From: an uncultured Peptoniphilus sp.
GTDB taxonomy: Bacteria > Bacillota > Clostridia > Tissierellales > Peptoniphilaceae
Length of the DNA stretch: 32,829 nucleotides
Assembly (NCBI GenBank): GCA_902465645.1
Contig: CABQNX010000009.1
Coordinates: 1 to 32,829 of the forward strand
Direction: 5' to 3'
In this document: positions 23,348-31,316 of the stretch, piece by piece
How the letters are laid out: every line of letters begins with the position of its first letter
Position numbering within the stretch: position 1 is the first letter of the stretch
Notes under the pieces: model-generated
Told to the model about the DNA's origin: nothing
The model's database searches: none
What the model saw: the letters and a program-made list of their open reading frames with translations, nothing else
Translations under genes and position numbers: made by a program

Positions 23348-23356
23348 AGTATAACA
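23348..23356 (-). promoter_or_regulatory. Extended -10 for the minus-strand nuclease-like gene
   Basis: Minus-strand TGTTATACT, an extended -10 about 30 bases before the chosen ATG. It lies inside the longer reading of the frame, which supports the downstream start. Confidence 0.45.
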
Positions 23357-23387
23357 CAGTTTTTAATATTTATTCTTCTTAATATTA

Positions 23388-23416
23388 TTGACAAGTGGAG
23401 GAAAATTTTATTAAAT
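23388..23416 (+). promoter_or_regulatory. Promoter of the TIM-barrel/NhaC operon
   Basis: TTGACA (23388-23393), 17-base spacer, TTAAAT (23411-23416). It is divergent from the nuclease-like gene. Confidence 0.55.
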
Positions 23417-23451
23417 GAATATTAACGAATATTTAATACTTGGAGGTAAAA

Positions 23452-24165
23452 ATGGAAAACTTTAACAAGTCAGACAAGAAAAAGAAGTTTGTTCCATCAA
23501 TTGAAACAGAACTTAGGAGAAGGCAAGTTTCTGTACCTGAAGTAATTTACAGGGCAAGTGGGATAAACTTTATGGGAAAGAGGATAAAGTCTCTCATATT
23601 TACTAATGATATACCTATTATTGTAAATAATAACGCCCAGGCAGTGATGTCTGTCTATCCCTTCACACCTCAACTTAAAATTGTATCTGCTATAATGGAA
23701 GTTGCATCTATGCCAGTCTTTGTAGGAATTGGTGGAGGTACAACTTCAGGTCTTAGGACAGTTAACATTGGTCTTCAAGCTGAGCTAATGGGAGCAACTG
23801 GAGTTGTCGTAAATGCACCTATGACTAATGAAAATATTAGGATAATATCAAAGGCTCTTGACATTGCAGTTATAGCTACTGTTGTTTCAAAATATGACGA
23901 TATAGAAGGCAAGGTTGCAGCTGGTGCCAGAGTTTTAAATATTGCAGGTGGAAAAAATACTGCAGAACTAGTAAGATATACAAGAAAGCTACTTGGAGAT
24001 GAGTTTCCAATAATAGCTACAGGCGGTCACACTGATGAGCACATTATTGAGACAATCGAAGCGGGTGCCAATGCTATCACCTACACACCTAAGTCAAGCT
24101 CTGATATTTTTTCTGATGTAATGGATACTTATAGGGAAAATAAGAGAGAGGAAGAGAGTAAATAG
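23452..24165 (+). CDS. TIM-barrel-like protein of unknown function (often annotated hydrolase)
   Basis: 237 residues. The repeated strand pattern and the late glycine-rich segments (VFVGIGGGTTSG, VLNIAGGKNTAELV, PIIATGGHTDEHIIETIEAGANAITYTP) resemble phosphate-binding alpha/beta barrels such as ThiG- or HisA-like enzymes, and similar proteins are commonly listed only as 'hydrolase'. I do not recognise the reaction. The ATG at 23452 follows GGAGG; the TTG twelve bases earlier overlaps that site. It is 13 bases upstream of the NhaC gene and probably cotranscribed, so it may act on a metabolite that the antiporter carries. Confidence 0.75.
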   Translation: MENFNKSDKKKKFVPSIETELRRRQVSVPEVIYRASGINFMGKRIKSLIFTNDIPIIVNNNAQAVMSVYPFTPQLKIVSAIMEVASMPVFVGIGGGTTSGLRTVNIGLQAELMGATGVVVNAPMTNENIRIISKALDIAVIATVVSKYDDIEGKVAAGARVLNIAGGKNTAELVRYTRKLLGDEFPIIATGGHTDEHIIETIEAGANAITYTPKSSSDIFSDVMDTYRENKREEESK

Positions 24166-24178
24166 AAAAGGAGAAAAA

Positions 24179-25687
24179 ATGGAATTTGGATTTTTATCGA
24201 TAGTTCCTCCAATTGTTGCCATTGCCCTGGCACTTATAACTAAGGAAGTAATCACTTCCCTGTTAATTGGAATTATAGCTGGAGGACTTATCTTTACAGG
24301 TGGAAATATTATTGCCGCCTTAGAAACAGTTTTTACACTTATGGGGACCAAGCTTGGGGACAATGCCCTTATGCTGGTTTTCTTAGCTATGCTTGGGTCC
24401 TTGGTCATGGTAATGAACATGGCAGGGGGATCTTTTGCCTATGGAAAGTGGGCAAGTAAAAAGATCAAGAGCAAGAAGATGGCAAAACTTGCCACAGCCT
24501 TCTTGGGAATTATAATTTTTATTGACGACTACTTTAACTGCCTTACAGTTGGGGCCGTTATGAAGCCAATAACTGATGAGAACAAGGTGTCGAGGGCAAA
24601 ACTTGCTCATATTATAGACTCTTGTGCAGCGCCAGTTTGTATTCTGGCACCAGTTTCATCTTGGGCGGCTTCAGTTGTTGCCGTTATAGGAGATACAGGC
24701 GTTGCAAACCCAATGAGAGTCTTCCTATCAACAATACCTATGAATGTTTATCCCCTTATGACCCTTCTTATGATCTTATATTTTTCAACAACTGACATTG
24801 AAATGGGAGTAATGGAAAAGTATGAACTAAATGACACATCAAAGATAGTTGAAAAAGAAGATGTTGGTTATGAATATTCAAAAAATGGAAGAGTTTTTGA
24901 TCTTGTACTTCCAATTGTAGTCTTAATTTTTGTAACAATAATGATGATGCTAAAGACTGGAGGTTTCTTCTCTGAAGGAGTGGGAGCTGGAGCAGCCTTT
25001 GGAGATGCAAATGTAAACTTGTCCCTTGTAATTGGAGCCTTCTTTGCAATTGTTGTATCCTTTATACTTTATATTCCAAGAAAACTTTTAAAGTTTGACG
25101 ACTTTATGAAGGGAATAGTGGAAGGTATGAAGACAATGGTTTCTGCTATTGTTATCCTATCTCTTGCATGGACAATTGGTGGAATCACAAGTGATGAATA
25201 CCTAAATACAGGATCTTATATTGCATCACTTATCTCTAATTCAACAATGCCAATGTGGATGCTACCTGCAATTATATTTGTAGTAGGTGCCTTCTTGTCC
25301 TTCTCAACAGGAACGGCTTGGGGAACTTTTGGTATTTTAATTCCAATTATGGTGCCTATCTTAATGCACACAGACCACATGCACTTCTTGTCAATTATTC
25401 TTGCAGCAATTTTTTCAGGCTCAGTGTTTGGAGACCACTGCTCACCAATTTCTGATACAACAATTTTGTCATCAGCAGGAGCAGGTTGCGACCATATAGC
25501 CCACGTGTCAAGTCAGTTGCCTTATGCGATTAGCGTTGGTGTTGCATCCTTCTTGGCCTTTCTAGTATCAGGTATACTTGACAAGCCAAACCTCACTCTA
25601 CCAATAGGCATAGTCTTCTTGGCAGTAATTGTTTTTGTAATGAGGAGACTAACAATAAATAAATATTTAAAAAATGTAAATAATTAA
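24179..25687 (+). CDS. nhaC: NhaC-family Na+/H+ (or organic acid) antiporter
   Basis: 502 residues and about 12 membrane segments. Typical elements are the N-terminal SIVPPIVAIALALITKEVITSLLIGI, IIFIDDYFNCLTVG with membrane-embedded acidic residues, DSCAAPVCILAPVSSWAA, and FGDHCSPISDTTILSSAGAGCDHIAHVSSQLPYA near the C terminus. The family includes sodium/proton antiporters and the malate/lactate antiporter MleN, so the second ligand is open. Ribosome site AAGGAG. A terminator follows directly. Confidence 0.88.
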   Translation: MEFGFLSIVPPIVAIALALITKEVITSLLIGIIAGGLIFTGGNIIAALETVFTLMGTKLGDNALMLVFLAMLGSLVMVMNMAGGSFAYGKWASKKIKSKKMAKLATAFLGIIIFIDDYFNCLTVGAVMKPITDENKVSRAKLAHIIDSCAAPVCILAPVSSWAASVVAVIGDTGVANPMRVFLSTIPMNVYPLMTLLMILYFSTTDIEMGVMEKYELNDTSKIVEKEDVGYEYSKNGRVFDLVLPIVVLIFVTIMMMLKTGGFFSEGVGAGAAFGDANVNLSLVIGAFFAIVVSFILYIPRKLLKFDDFMKGIVEGMKTMVSAIVILSLAWTIGGITSDEYLNTGSYIASLISNSTMPMWMLPAIIFVVGAFLSFSTGTAWGTFGILIPIMVPILMHTDHMHFLSIILAAIFSGSVFGDHCSPISDTTILSSAGAGCDHIAHVSSQLPYAISVGVASFLAFLVSGILDKPNLTLPIGIVFLAVIVFVMRRLTINKYLKNVNN

Positions 25688-25694
25688 ATTTTTT

Positions 25695-25719
25695 AGGCTG
25701 GCTCTGCTGGCCTTTTTTT
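25695..25719 (+). terminator. Terminator after nhaC
   Basis: Eight-base stem AGGCTGGC/GCTGGCCT with two G-U pairs and a TCT loop, then a long T run. Confidence 0.8.
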
Positions 25720-25831
25720 ATTGGAATGTTTTGAATGAAAAATTTTAGAAAGATGAAAAAGTTTTTTTAACTACTTTAAAAATCCTTTAATGTGGTATAT
25801 AGTTTAGGTAAGATAAAGAAAGGGGGCTGCT

Positions 25832-26344
25832 ATGACTTTTCAAATTGAAAAGAAAGATATTTTAGACTACGACGTTGATGCAATAGTTAATGCTGCAAAT
25901 AAAGAGCTTAGACCTGGCGGAGGAGTTTGCGGACAAATCTTTTCTCGTGCAGATGACAAAGAATTAGAAGAAGAATGTAAAAGACTTGCCCCAATAGAGC
26001 CTGGCCAAGCTGTTGTGACAAAGGGATATAAGCTAAGGGCAAAAAATATTATCCACGCTGTGGGACCAATTTATTTTGATGGAAAACAAGGAGAGAAAGA
26101 AGTTTTACAAAAAGCCTACAAGTCTGCACTTGACTTGGCAGTTGAAAATAATTTTAAATCTCTTGTCTTCCCACTTTTGTCTTCAGGGATTTATGGTTAT
26201 CCACTTGAAGAAGCGGCAGAAGTTGCTGTTTATACTATTAGAGACTTCTTAGGAGATCATGACCTTGATGTCACTATTTCAGTTTTAAATGACAAGTTTC
26301 TAAATGTTTTAAAAGAAAAAAATAAAAAATGGATGGAAAAATAA
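25832..26344 (+). CDS. Macrodomain protein, ADP-ribose hydrolase-like
   Basis: 170 residues, a single macrodomain. The ADP-ribose-binding elements appear in order: DVDAIVNAANKELRPGGGVCGQIF near residue 11, AKNIIHAVGPIY, and the phosphate loop PLLSSGIYGYPLEEAAE. The family removes ADP-ribose from proteins or deacetylates O-acetyl-ADP-ribose in the cytoplasm. Compared with the common GGGVAGAIHRAAG, this copy has GGGVCGQIFSRAD. It stands alone, with no sirtuin or lipoylation genes next to it, so it is not a SirTM operon. Ribosome site AAGGGGG. Confidence 0.88.
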   Translation: MTFQIEKKDILDYDVDAIVNAANKELRPGGGVCGQIFSRADDKELEEECKRLAPIEPGQAVVTKGYKLRAKNIIHAVGPIYFDGKQGEKEVLQKAYKSALDLAVENNFKSLVFPLLSSGIYGYPLEEAAEVAVYTIRDFLGDHDLDVTISVLNDKFLNVLKEKNKKWMEK

Positions 26345-26354
26345 AATAAGACAA

Positions 26355-26392
26355 AAAAAGATAGCTTGTCACAAAAGACAGGCTATCTTTTT
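26355..26392. terminator. Bidirectional terminator between macrodomain and basic-protein genes
   Basis: A 16-position stem (26355-26370 with 26377-26392, one G-U), with an A run before and a T run after, so it can end transcripts from both sides. Bases 26393-26483 hold no gene. Confidence 0.85.
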
Positions 26393-26483
26393 ACTTGCTT
26401 GTAAAAGTATTCTTTGAAAATTTAAATTACAAGTTCTTTAGTTTTTTGAAAAAACTTTTGAAAATCAAACTTTATTTTAATTA

Positions 26484-26675
26484 TCAATAAAATAATCTCT
26501 TTACTTCGTTTCTCATTCTTATCTTGCCAGCGTGATAGGCAACCTTGCCAGCTCTTTTTGGATTTAAGAGGGCAAGGAATCTCTTGAGTCTCCTCTTCCT
26601 TCTTCTCAATTTTCTTTTTGGTTTAATCAGCTTTATAAAGGCAATAAATTTTATTAAACTAGATAATTTTTTCAT
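26484..26675 (-). CDS. Very basic small protein, unrecognised
   Basis: 63 residues of which 24 are Lys or Arg and one is Glu. Residues 1-18 are hydrophobic with spaced lysines (SLIKFIAFIKLIK), then comes an arginine-rich block (PKRKLRRRKRRLKR), and the rest reads FLALLNPKRAGKVAYHAGKIRMRNEVKRLFY. The start is 18 bases past the penicillin-binding protein stop, with a full AGGAGG site in that gap, so the two genes are almost certainly one transcript. A membrane-surface or nucleic-acid-binding peptide would fit. The overlapping plus-strand frame lacks a ribosome site and is rejected. Confidence 0.72.
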   Translation of the reverse strand: MKKLSSLIKFIAFIKLIKPKRKLRRRKRRLKRFLALLNPKRAGKVAYHAGKIRMRNEVKRLFY

Positions 26676-26693
26676 ACTTCCTCCTAAATTAAT

Positions 26694-29573
26694 TTATTTT
26701 TTCTTCTTGCTAGACGATTTTGTTTTATTTGAAGATTTTTTTGAATCCTTATCTTTTTTCTTTGAAGTCTCGTCATCATTAGATTCATATTCATCCATAT
26801 TTTCATTATACCATTCTCTGGTGTGGATATTGCAATAAGACTTAGGAATAGTCATGTAGTCTTCAGGATAGATGCCATAGTGGTCCTTGGCATCGTAGCC
26901 TTCCTTTCTCTCAAAGAGAACTGTATAGAGGACAGACTCACTTGGGCAGAATTGGTTGGCAAGCTTGCCTGAGTCCTTGCATATTAAATACTTTTTAAAC
27001 AAGTCGTCATTTTCCTTTGGCTCAGTTCCAGAAATAAATTTTTCTGTGTATGAAGCACCAGCATAATTAGAAAGCTTAGTTGCAAGCTTTCCACTTTTTG
27101 ATGAAATTTTTCTCGCTACAATGTAGGAAGGGTCTTCTTCAAACCTTTCTTCTTCACCAATATTTTTTGCCATCCTGTTAAAGAGATTTAGGGCATCTTG
27201 ACTATTGGCTGCAAGAGAAATCTTTGGTGTGTCTGCTCCTAGCCAGAAGGAAACTGTGTGGGACTCATTAAAGGCATTTACAAAATAATCTGACTTAGTC
27301 TTATTTTGTCCCAGGTAGGCACCAGTTTCTGAAGAATTTATTTTTGTTCCCTTGGCATTTCCGTTTTTAGCATTTCCAATAAAGACATCTCTCAAAAGGT
27401 AGGACGATTTCTCGTCAAAGAGCCTCTTATTTTTATTGGAGTTGTCAATAATTATGTTGCCACTTGGGTCTTCAATTTTTAATATACCAGTTTCTTCTTT
27501 GTAGACTCCCTGGTTGGCAATAGTTTGGTACATCTTTGATAAGTCAGATAAGCGAAGGCCTACCTGCATATTGCCAAGAGCTAGGGATTCGAGATTTTCG
27601 TCATTTTTATTTTTGTTGTCGGCATGTGAGATGAAGTAGTCCTTATTTTCTTCATCAATTACACCAAATTTTTTTAAGACATCCATTGCCTTGTCCTTGC
27701 CAAGCTCTTGTAATATTTTTGCAGGTATTACATTTGATGATGCTTCCATAGACTTGCGAAGGGTCATTAGTCCCTTGAAGGAGTCATAATAATTTGCTGG
27801 CCAAAAGTTTCCATCAACAGTCATTGGCACGTCTTCGTAGACATCTCCAAGAGTTTTACCAGATTCAAGGGCCGGAAGATAAACACTAAAGGGTGTAAGA
27901 GCAGAGCCTGGCTGCCTAAAAGAATCTGTTGCACGATTTAAAATCTTTGCGTTCTTTGTCCTGACATCAAGGCCACCAATAATCCCTTCTACAAAACCAG
28001 TTTCATTGTTAACTGCAATCATGGTAGATTGTGGTTGGACTACTGGGTCTTCCTTGTAATCAAAGTACTTATTTGAAATAATTAAATTTTCATTTTCAAT
28101 TTTATAAAAATCTGGAAAATCCTTTAAATAATCTCCGTCAATAATCAAATAATTATTCTTTAATTCTCCAGCCCCTTCTTCGATTTTTAGGCCTCCAAGT
28201 TCATAGGTCCTTAAAATTTTATCGTCGTCAAGTTCATAGGCATCTATGATGTCAATTTTTTGACCAGTGTCTTTGAAGTAGAGACTCTTTATCTTCAAGT
28301 CGCCATGAGATGAGATACTGTAAAGGGACTTTGGAATAATAAGGTTTAATTTGTCGTCTAGGATATTTTCCCTTGCAAAGTATAAGACCTCGTCGCCAAA
28401 AATAATATTTTTCCATTCATCGAAGTTTAAGTTCAGCATCCTTGCTCCACCAGCTGACGAATAATTTAAGAGGAGCTTTTGGAAGCCCTCGTACTTATCT
28501 TCCAAGTCCTTTTGGATTTCTTCATCAATTGTGGAATAAACCTTGTAGCCACCTGTAAAGAGTTTGTGTTCTCCTTCCTCTAGACTAATTTTATAGAAGT
28601 CAGATAGGTATCTTGAAGCTTCTTTTTTTATGTAGTCTGTGGAGTAGGTAGACATGGTATGGTTTTTAAAATTTTTTGGGTTTAAGTCAGACACAATGTC
28701 AAAATTCTTTGCCTTTTCATACTCAGTGTCGTCAATATAACCAAGCTCGTGCATCCTCATTAAGACAGTTTTTTGCCTCTTGAAGGCATCGTCATTTAAA
28801 ACCATGTAGAGGTCCTTGCCGTCAATCTCACGAGTACCAATGACCCTGAAGTCATCTTCCAAGTACTCAGGAGGGACTGACTTAAAGGGTGAATAATTTG
28901 TTGGTGACTTTGGTATTGATGCAAGAAGGGCAGCTTCTGCAATGTTTAAATCAACGGCAGACTTTGAAAAATAAGTTTGGGCTGCAGCTTCAATCCCATA
29001 GGCACCTTGCCCAAGATTAATTCTATTTAAGTAGGCCTCAAGGATCTCATCCTTATTCAAGGCATCTTCAACTCTAAGTGAAAGGTAGGCCTCTTGGATT
29101 TTTCTCCCAAGAGTCTTTTGGTTTGTGAGATAAACTGAGCGAACCAATTGCTGAGTTATTGTCGACCCACCACGCAAGAGAGACCTTGATTTTATATTTG
29201 CAGCAATAGAAGATGCAATCCCAATGGGGTCAAGGCCCTTGTGCTTGTAGAACCTGTGGTCCTCAATGGCGACAAAGGAATTTTTTACATCTTCAGGAAT
29301 ATCTCTTATGTCAATAAGACTTCTGTACTCAAGTGATTCAATTTTTTCAATTAAATTTCCTTCCTTAGAATAAATATAGGAGCTCTGGTTAAAGGATGAG
29401 CTCAAATTGTTTAAATCTGTGGCAGGAGTTTTTGAAATTATTGAAACTATGAGGGCAGAAAAAAATGAAATAAGTAAAACAAAAATCAAAAGCAAGACCA
29501 AGAGTCCAATTTTTATTTTTTGATTTTTATTTAAATTTTTAAAATTATTTTTTAATTCTCTTAAGTTTTCCAT
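26694..29573 (-). CDS. Class A penicillin-binding protein with degenerate transpeptidase motifs
   Basis: 959 residues. Membrane anchor at about 21-46, then a GT51 glycosyltransferase with all motifs: EDHRFYKHKG (catalytic Glu104), RGGSTITQQ and the EAYLNRINLGQGAYGIEAAA block. The transpeptidase domain aligns by RQPGS, but SxxK reads SALT (Ser557, Thr560) and KTG reads ETG (Glu749); SSN at 612-614 is kept. Both catalytic-site lysines are thus replaced in an otherwise intact frame. The tail is a Lys/Ser low-complexity stretch. Glycan polymerase activity is expected; peptide cross-linking is doubtful. The ATG at 29573 follows AAAGGAG; the TTG at 29591 overlaps the promoter. Confidence 0.88.
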   Translation of the reverse strand: MENLRELKNNFKNLNKNQKIKIGLLVLLLIFVLLISFFSALIVSIISKTPATDLNNLSSSFNQSSYIYSKEGNLIEKIESLEYRSLIDIRDIPEDVKNSFVAIEDHRFYKHKGLDPIGIASSIAANIKSRSLLRGGSTITQQLVRSVYLTNQKTLGRKIQEAYLSLRVEDALNKDEILEAYLNRINLGQGAYGIEAAAQTYFSKSAVDLNIAEAALLASIPKSPTNYSPFKSVPPEYLEDDFRVIGTREIDGKDLYMVLNDDAFKRQKTVLMRMHELGYIDDTEYEKAKNFDIVSDLNPKNFKNHTMSTYSTDYIKKEASRYLSDFYKISLEEGEHKLFTGGYKVYSTIDEEIQKDLEDKYEGFQKLLLNYSSAGGARMLNLNFDEWKNIIFGDEVLYFARENILDDKLNLIIPKSLYSISSHGDLKIKSLYFKDTGQKIDIIDAYELDDDKILRTYELGGLKIEEGAGELKNNYLIIDGDYLKDFPDFYKIENENLIISNKYFDYKEDPVVQPQSTMIAVNNETGFVEGIIGGLDVRTKNAKILNRATDSFRQPGSALTPFSVYLPALESGKTLGDVYEDVPMTVDGNFWPANYYDSFKGLMTLRKSMEASSNVIPAKILQELGKDKAMDVLKKFGVIDEENKDYFISHADNKNKNDENLESLALGNMQVGLRLSDLSKMYQTIANQGVYKEETGILKIEDPSGNIIIDNSNKNKRLFDEKSSYLLRDVFIGNAKNGNAKGTKINSSETGAYLGQNKTKSDYFVNAFNESHTVSFWLGADTPKISLAANSQDALNLFNRMAKNIGEEERFEEDPSYIVARKISSKSGKLATKLSNYAGASYTEKFISGTEPKENDDLFKKYLICKDSGKLANQFCPSESVLYTVLFERKEGYDAKDHYGIYPEDYMTIPKSYCNIHTREWYNENMDEYESNDDETSKKKDKDSKKSSNKTKSSSKKKK

Positions 29574-29590
29574 ACTTTCTCCTTTGTACA

Positions 29591-29599
29591 ATTATAACA
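29591..29599 (-). promoter_or_regulatory. Extended -10 promoter for the penicillin-binding protein gene
   Basis: Minus-strand TGTTATAAT, an extended -10, 17 bases from the ATG at 29573. The leader is short but contains the ribosome site. Confidence 0.55.
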
Positions 29600-29630
29600 T
29601 TTTAACAAACTAAATACTATTAGACGGTTT

Positions 29631-29657
29631 TTGAAACTGTGAGAGATGTAGTATAAT
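29631..29657 (+). promoter_or_regulatory. Promoter of the HicB-like gene
   Basis: TATAAT at 29652-29657 with TTGAAA at 29631 (15-base spacing, short) or a weaker hexamer two bases upstream at 17. Confidence 0.45.
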
Positions 29658-29710
29658 GTGGCCATAGATAAAATATATTAGAGAAATGTTAGATAAGTTG
29701 GGGGTGTAAT

Positions 29711-29932
29711 ATGAAATATTTAAAACATGATGGTTATATAGGAGATATTAATTTCTCTGAAGAGGATAATTTATATTACGGAAAGATTCAAGGAATCTAT
29801 GCAATAGTTGCCTATGATGGTAAAAATTTAGAGGAATTAAAAGAAGATTTTAAAGAAGCTATTAAAAGTTACGAAGAGGATTTTACAAGTGAAGAACCTC
29901 TTAAGAGTTTTGATGAAGCTTTAGTGGTTTAA
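29711..29932 (+). CDS. Solitary HicB-like antitoxin-fold protein, short form
   Basis: 73 residues matching the N-terminal HicB fold: HDGYIGDINFSEEDNLYYGKIQGI followed by ELKEDFKEAIKSYEEDF. In complete HicB antitoxins this partial RNase H-like domain is followed by a ribbon-helix-helix or helix-turn-helix DNA-binding part that begins around residue 80. Here the frame stops after DEALVV, so that part is missing. No HicA toxin is found on either side. It has its own promoter, ribosome site (GGGGGTG) and terminator, so it seems to be an expressed stand-alone gene rather than debris. The family call is good, but function as an antitoxin is unlikely without a partner. Confidence 0.75.
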   Translation: MKYLKHDGYIGDINFSEEDNLYYGKIQGIYAIVAYDGKNLEELKEDFKEAIKSYEEDFTSEEPLKSFDEALVV

Positions 29933-29943
29933 AATTTTTATGA

Positions 29944-29971
29944 AACAAGGCTGGATTGGCCTTGTTTTTTT
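29944..29971 (+). terminator. Terminator after the HicB-like gene
   Basis: Eight-base stem AACAAGGC/GCCTTGTT (29944-29951, 29959-29966) followed by a T run. Confidence 0.9.
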
Positions 29972-30013
29972 GTCCTTATTTTTAAATTAAAAGATGAATT
30001 TGCTAATATATAG

Positions 30014-30019
30014 TATAAT
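30014..30019 (+). promoter_or_regulatory. -10 element immediately before hflX
   Basis: TATAAT ends 7 bases before the hflX ATG, so transcription would start at or next to the start codon. No ribosome site is present in the gap. The -35 region is poor. Confidence 0.5.
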
Positions 30020-30026
30020 GTAGATT

Positions 30027-31316
30027 ATGGATAATGTTTATTTAGAGAATTTAAATTCAAATAAAAAATTAGAGAGAGTTATTACTGTTGGAACAAATCT
30101 TGGGGCCTACCCCCACAGCCTTGAAACTTCTATGCAGGAGCTTAGTGAGCTTGTCTATGCAGACGGGGCTGAAGTTGTGGGCGAGGTAACTCAAAATATT
30201 TATAAATTTAACCCCAAGTATTTAATTGGATCTGGTAAGGTCGACGAGATTAAAGAAATGGTTGAGCTCCTAGAAGTTGATGCCGTTGTCTTTAACGATG
30301 AGCTTTCTGGTATCCAGGTGAGAAACTTGGAGAAGAGAATCAAGAAGAAGGTCATCGATAGGACAAACTTGATCTTAGATATATTTGGTCTTCGTGCCAC
30401 TACTTATGAAGCCAAGCTCCAAGTTGAACTGGCAAGACTTGAGTACCAACTCCCAAGGCTTCTTGGTATTGACGGTTGGTCAAGGACTGGTGGTGGAATT
30501 GGTACTAGGGGACCAGGTGAGCAAATAATTGAGACCGATAGGAGAAGGTTAAAAAGAGAAATCGATAAGATTAAGGAGAAGCTTGAAAAAGCCAAGAAGA
30601 CTAGGGACACCACAAGGGAGAGAAGGATTGACTCTAATATCCCTATTGTGTCCTTAGTTGGTTATACAAACGCAGGCAAGTCTACGATTTTAAACAGACT
30701 AAAGGAAGAGGAATCGGGAGAAGTTTCTGTAAAAAATATGCTTTTCGAAACCCTTGACCCATCTTCAAGAAAGGCAAGGCTCCTCTCTGGTCGTGAGTTT
30801 ATAATTTCTGATACAGTTGGATTTGTTTCTAAGCTTCCAACAAAAATTGTCGAGGCCTTTAAGTCTACCCTTGAAGAAATTAAGTATTCGGACCTAATCC
30901 TCCACGTAATTGACGCATCAAGTGAAGACCTAGAGATTCAATACAATACAACTATGGCAATCTTAAAGGATATTGAGGTCTTGGACAAAAATATAATCAC
31001 TGTCTTTAACAAGGTGGACAGGGTTGACCTCTATGACATCAACTTGCCCCTTAGAGTTATGCCAGACAAGAAGGTCTATATCTCTGCTCTTAAGGATGAA
31101 AATATGGACTCCCTCTTAAAAATAATTGAGGATAATCTTGATGAAAAATATTTTGATGTGAAATTAAAATTTGCCTATGACGACACAGACCTCCTCTACA
31201 AGCTAGTAGAAAAGTTCGATGCAAAACCTATCTATGAAGATGATGGAATTTATTTAGACCTCAAGCTTGAAGAAAGAGAATACGAAAAAGTAAAGGATTA
31301 TGTTGTAAATGTATAA
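30027..31316 (+). CDS. hflX: GTPase HflX
   Basis: 429-residue ribosome-associated GTPase that splits stalled or heat-damaged ribosomes in studied relatives. The N-terminal HflX domain has RVITVGTNLG and KYLIGSGKVDEIKEMVE, followed by a coiled middle with GGIGTRGPGEQIIETDRR. The G domain carries P-loop GYTNAGKST near residue 213, DTVGF for G3 and NKVD for G4. The length is normal. The ATG lies only 7 bases after a TATAAT with no Shine-Dalgarno site, so the mRNA may be leaderless. It overlaps the next gene by 8 bases. Confidence 0.95.
   Translation: MDNVYLENLNSNKKLERVITVGTNLGAYPHSLETSMQELSELVYADGAEVVGEVTQNIYKFNPKYLIGSGKVDEIKEMVELLEVDAVVFNDELSGIQVRNLEKRIKKKVIDRTNLILDIFGLRATTYEAKLQVELARLEYQLPRLLGIDGWSRTGGGIGTRGPGEQIIETDRRRLKREIDKIKEKLEKAKKTRDTTRERRIDSNIPIVSLVGYTNAGKSTILNRLKEEESGEVSVKNMLFETLDPSSRKARLLSGREFIISDTVGFVSKLPTKIVEAFKSTLEEIKYSDLILHVIDASSEDLEIQYNTTMAILKDIEVLDKNIITVFNKVDRVDLYDINLPLRVMPDKKVYISALKDENMDSLLKIIEDNLDEKYFDVKLKFAYDDTDLLYKLVEKFDAKPIYEDDGIYLDLKLEEREYEKVKDYVVNV

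Noticed and set aside
23317..23394. 26-residue N-terminal extension of the nuclease-like protein
   Set aside because: It overlaps the extended -10 element, while the downstream ATG has a good ribosome site.
26545..26838. A plus-strand Phe/Leu-rich frame of 97 residues overlapping the basic protein and the end of the penicillin-binding protein gene
   Set aside because: No ribosome site. The minus-strand genes have ribosome sites, correct spacing and, for one, clear homology; the Phe/Leu richness mirrors their Lys codons.
29574..29591. Upstream TTG start for the penicillin-binding protein
   Set aside because: It would place the ribosome site inside the coding sequence and overlap the extended -10 promoter.
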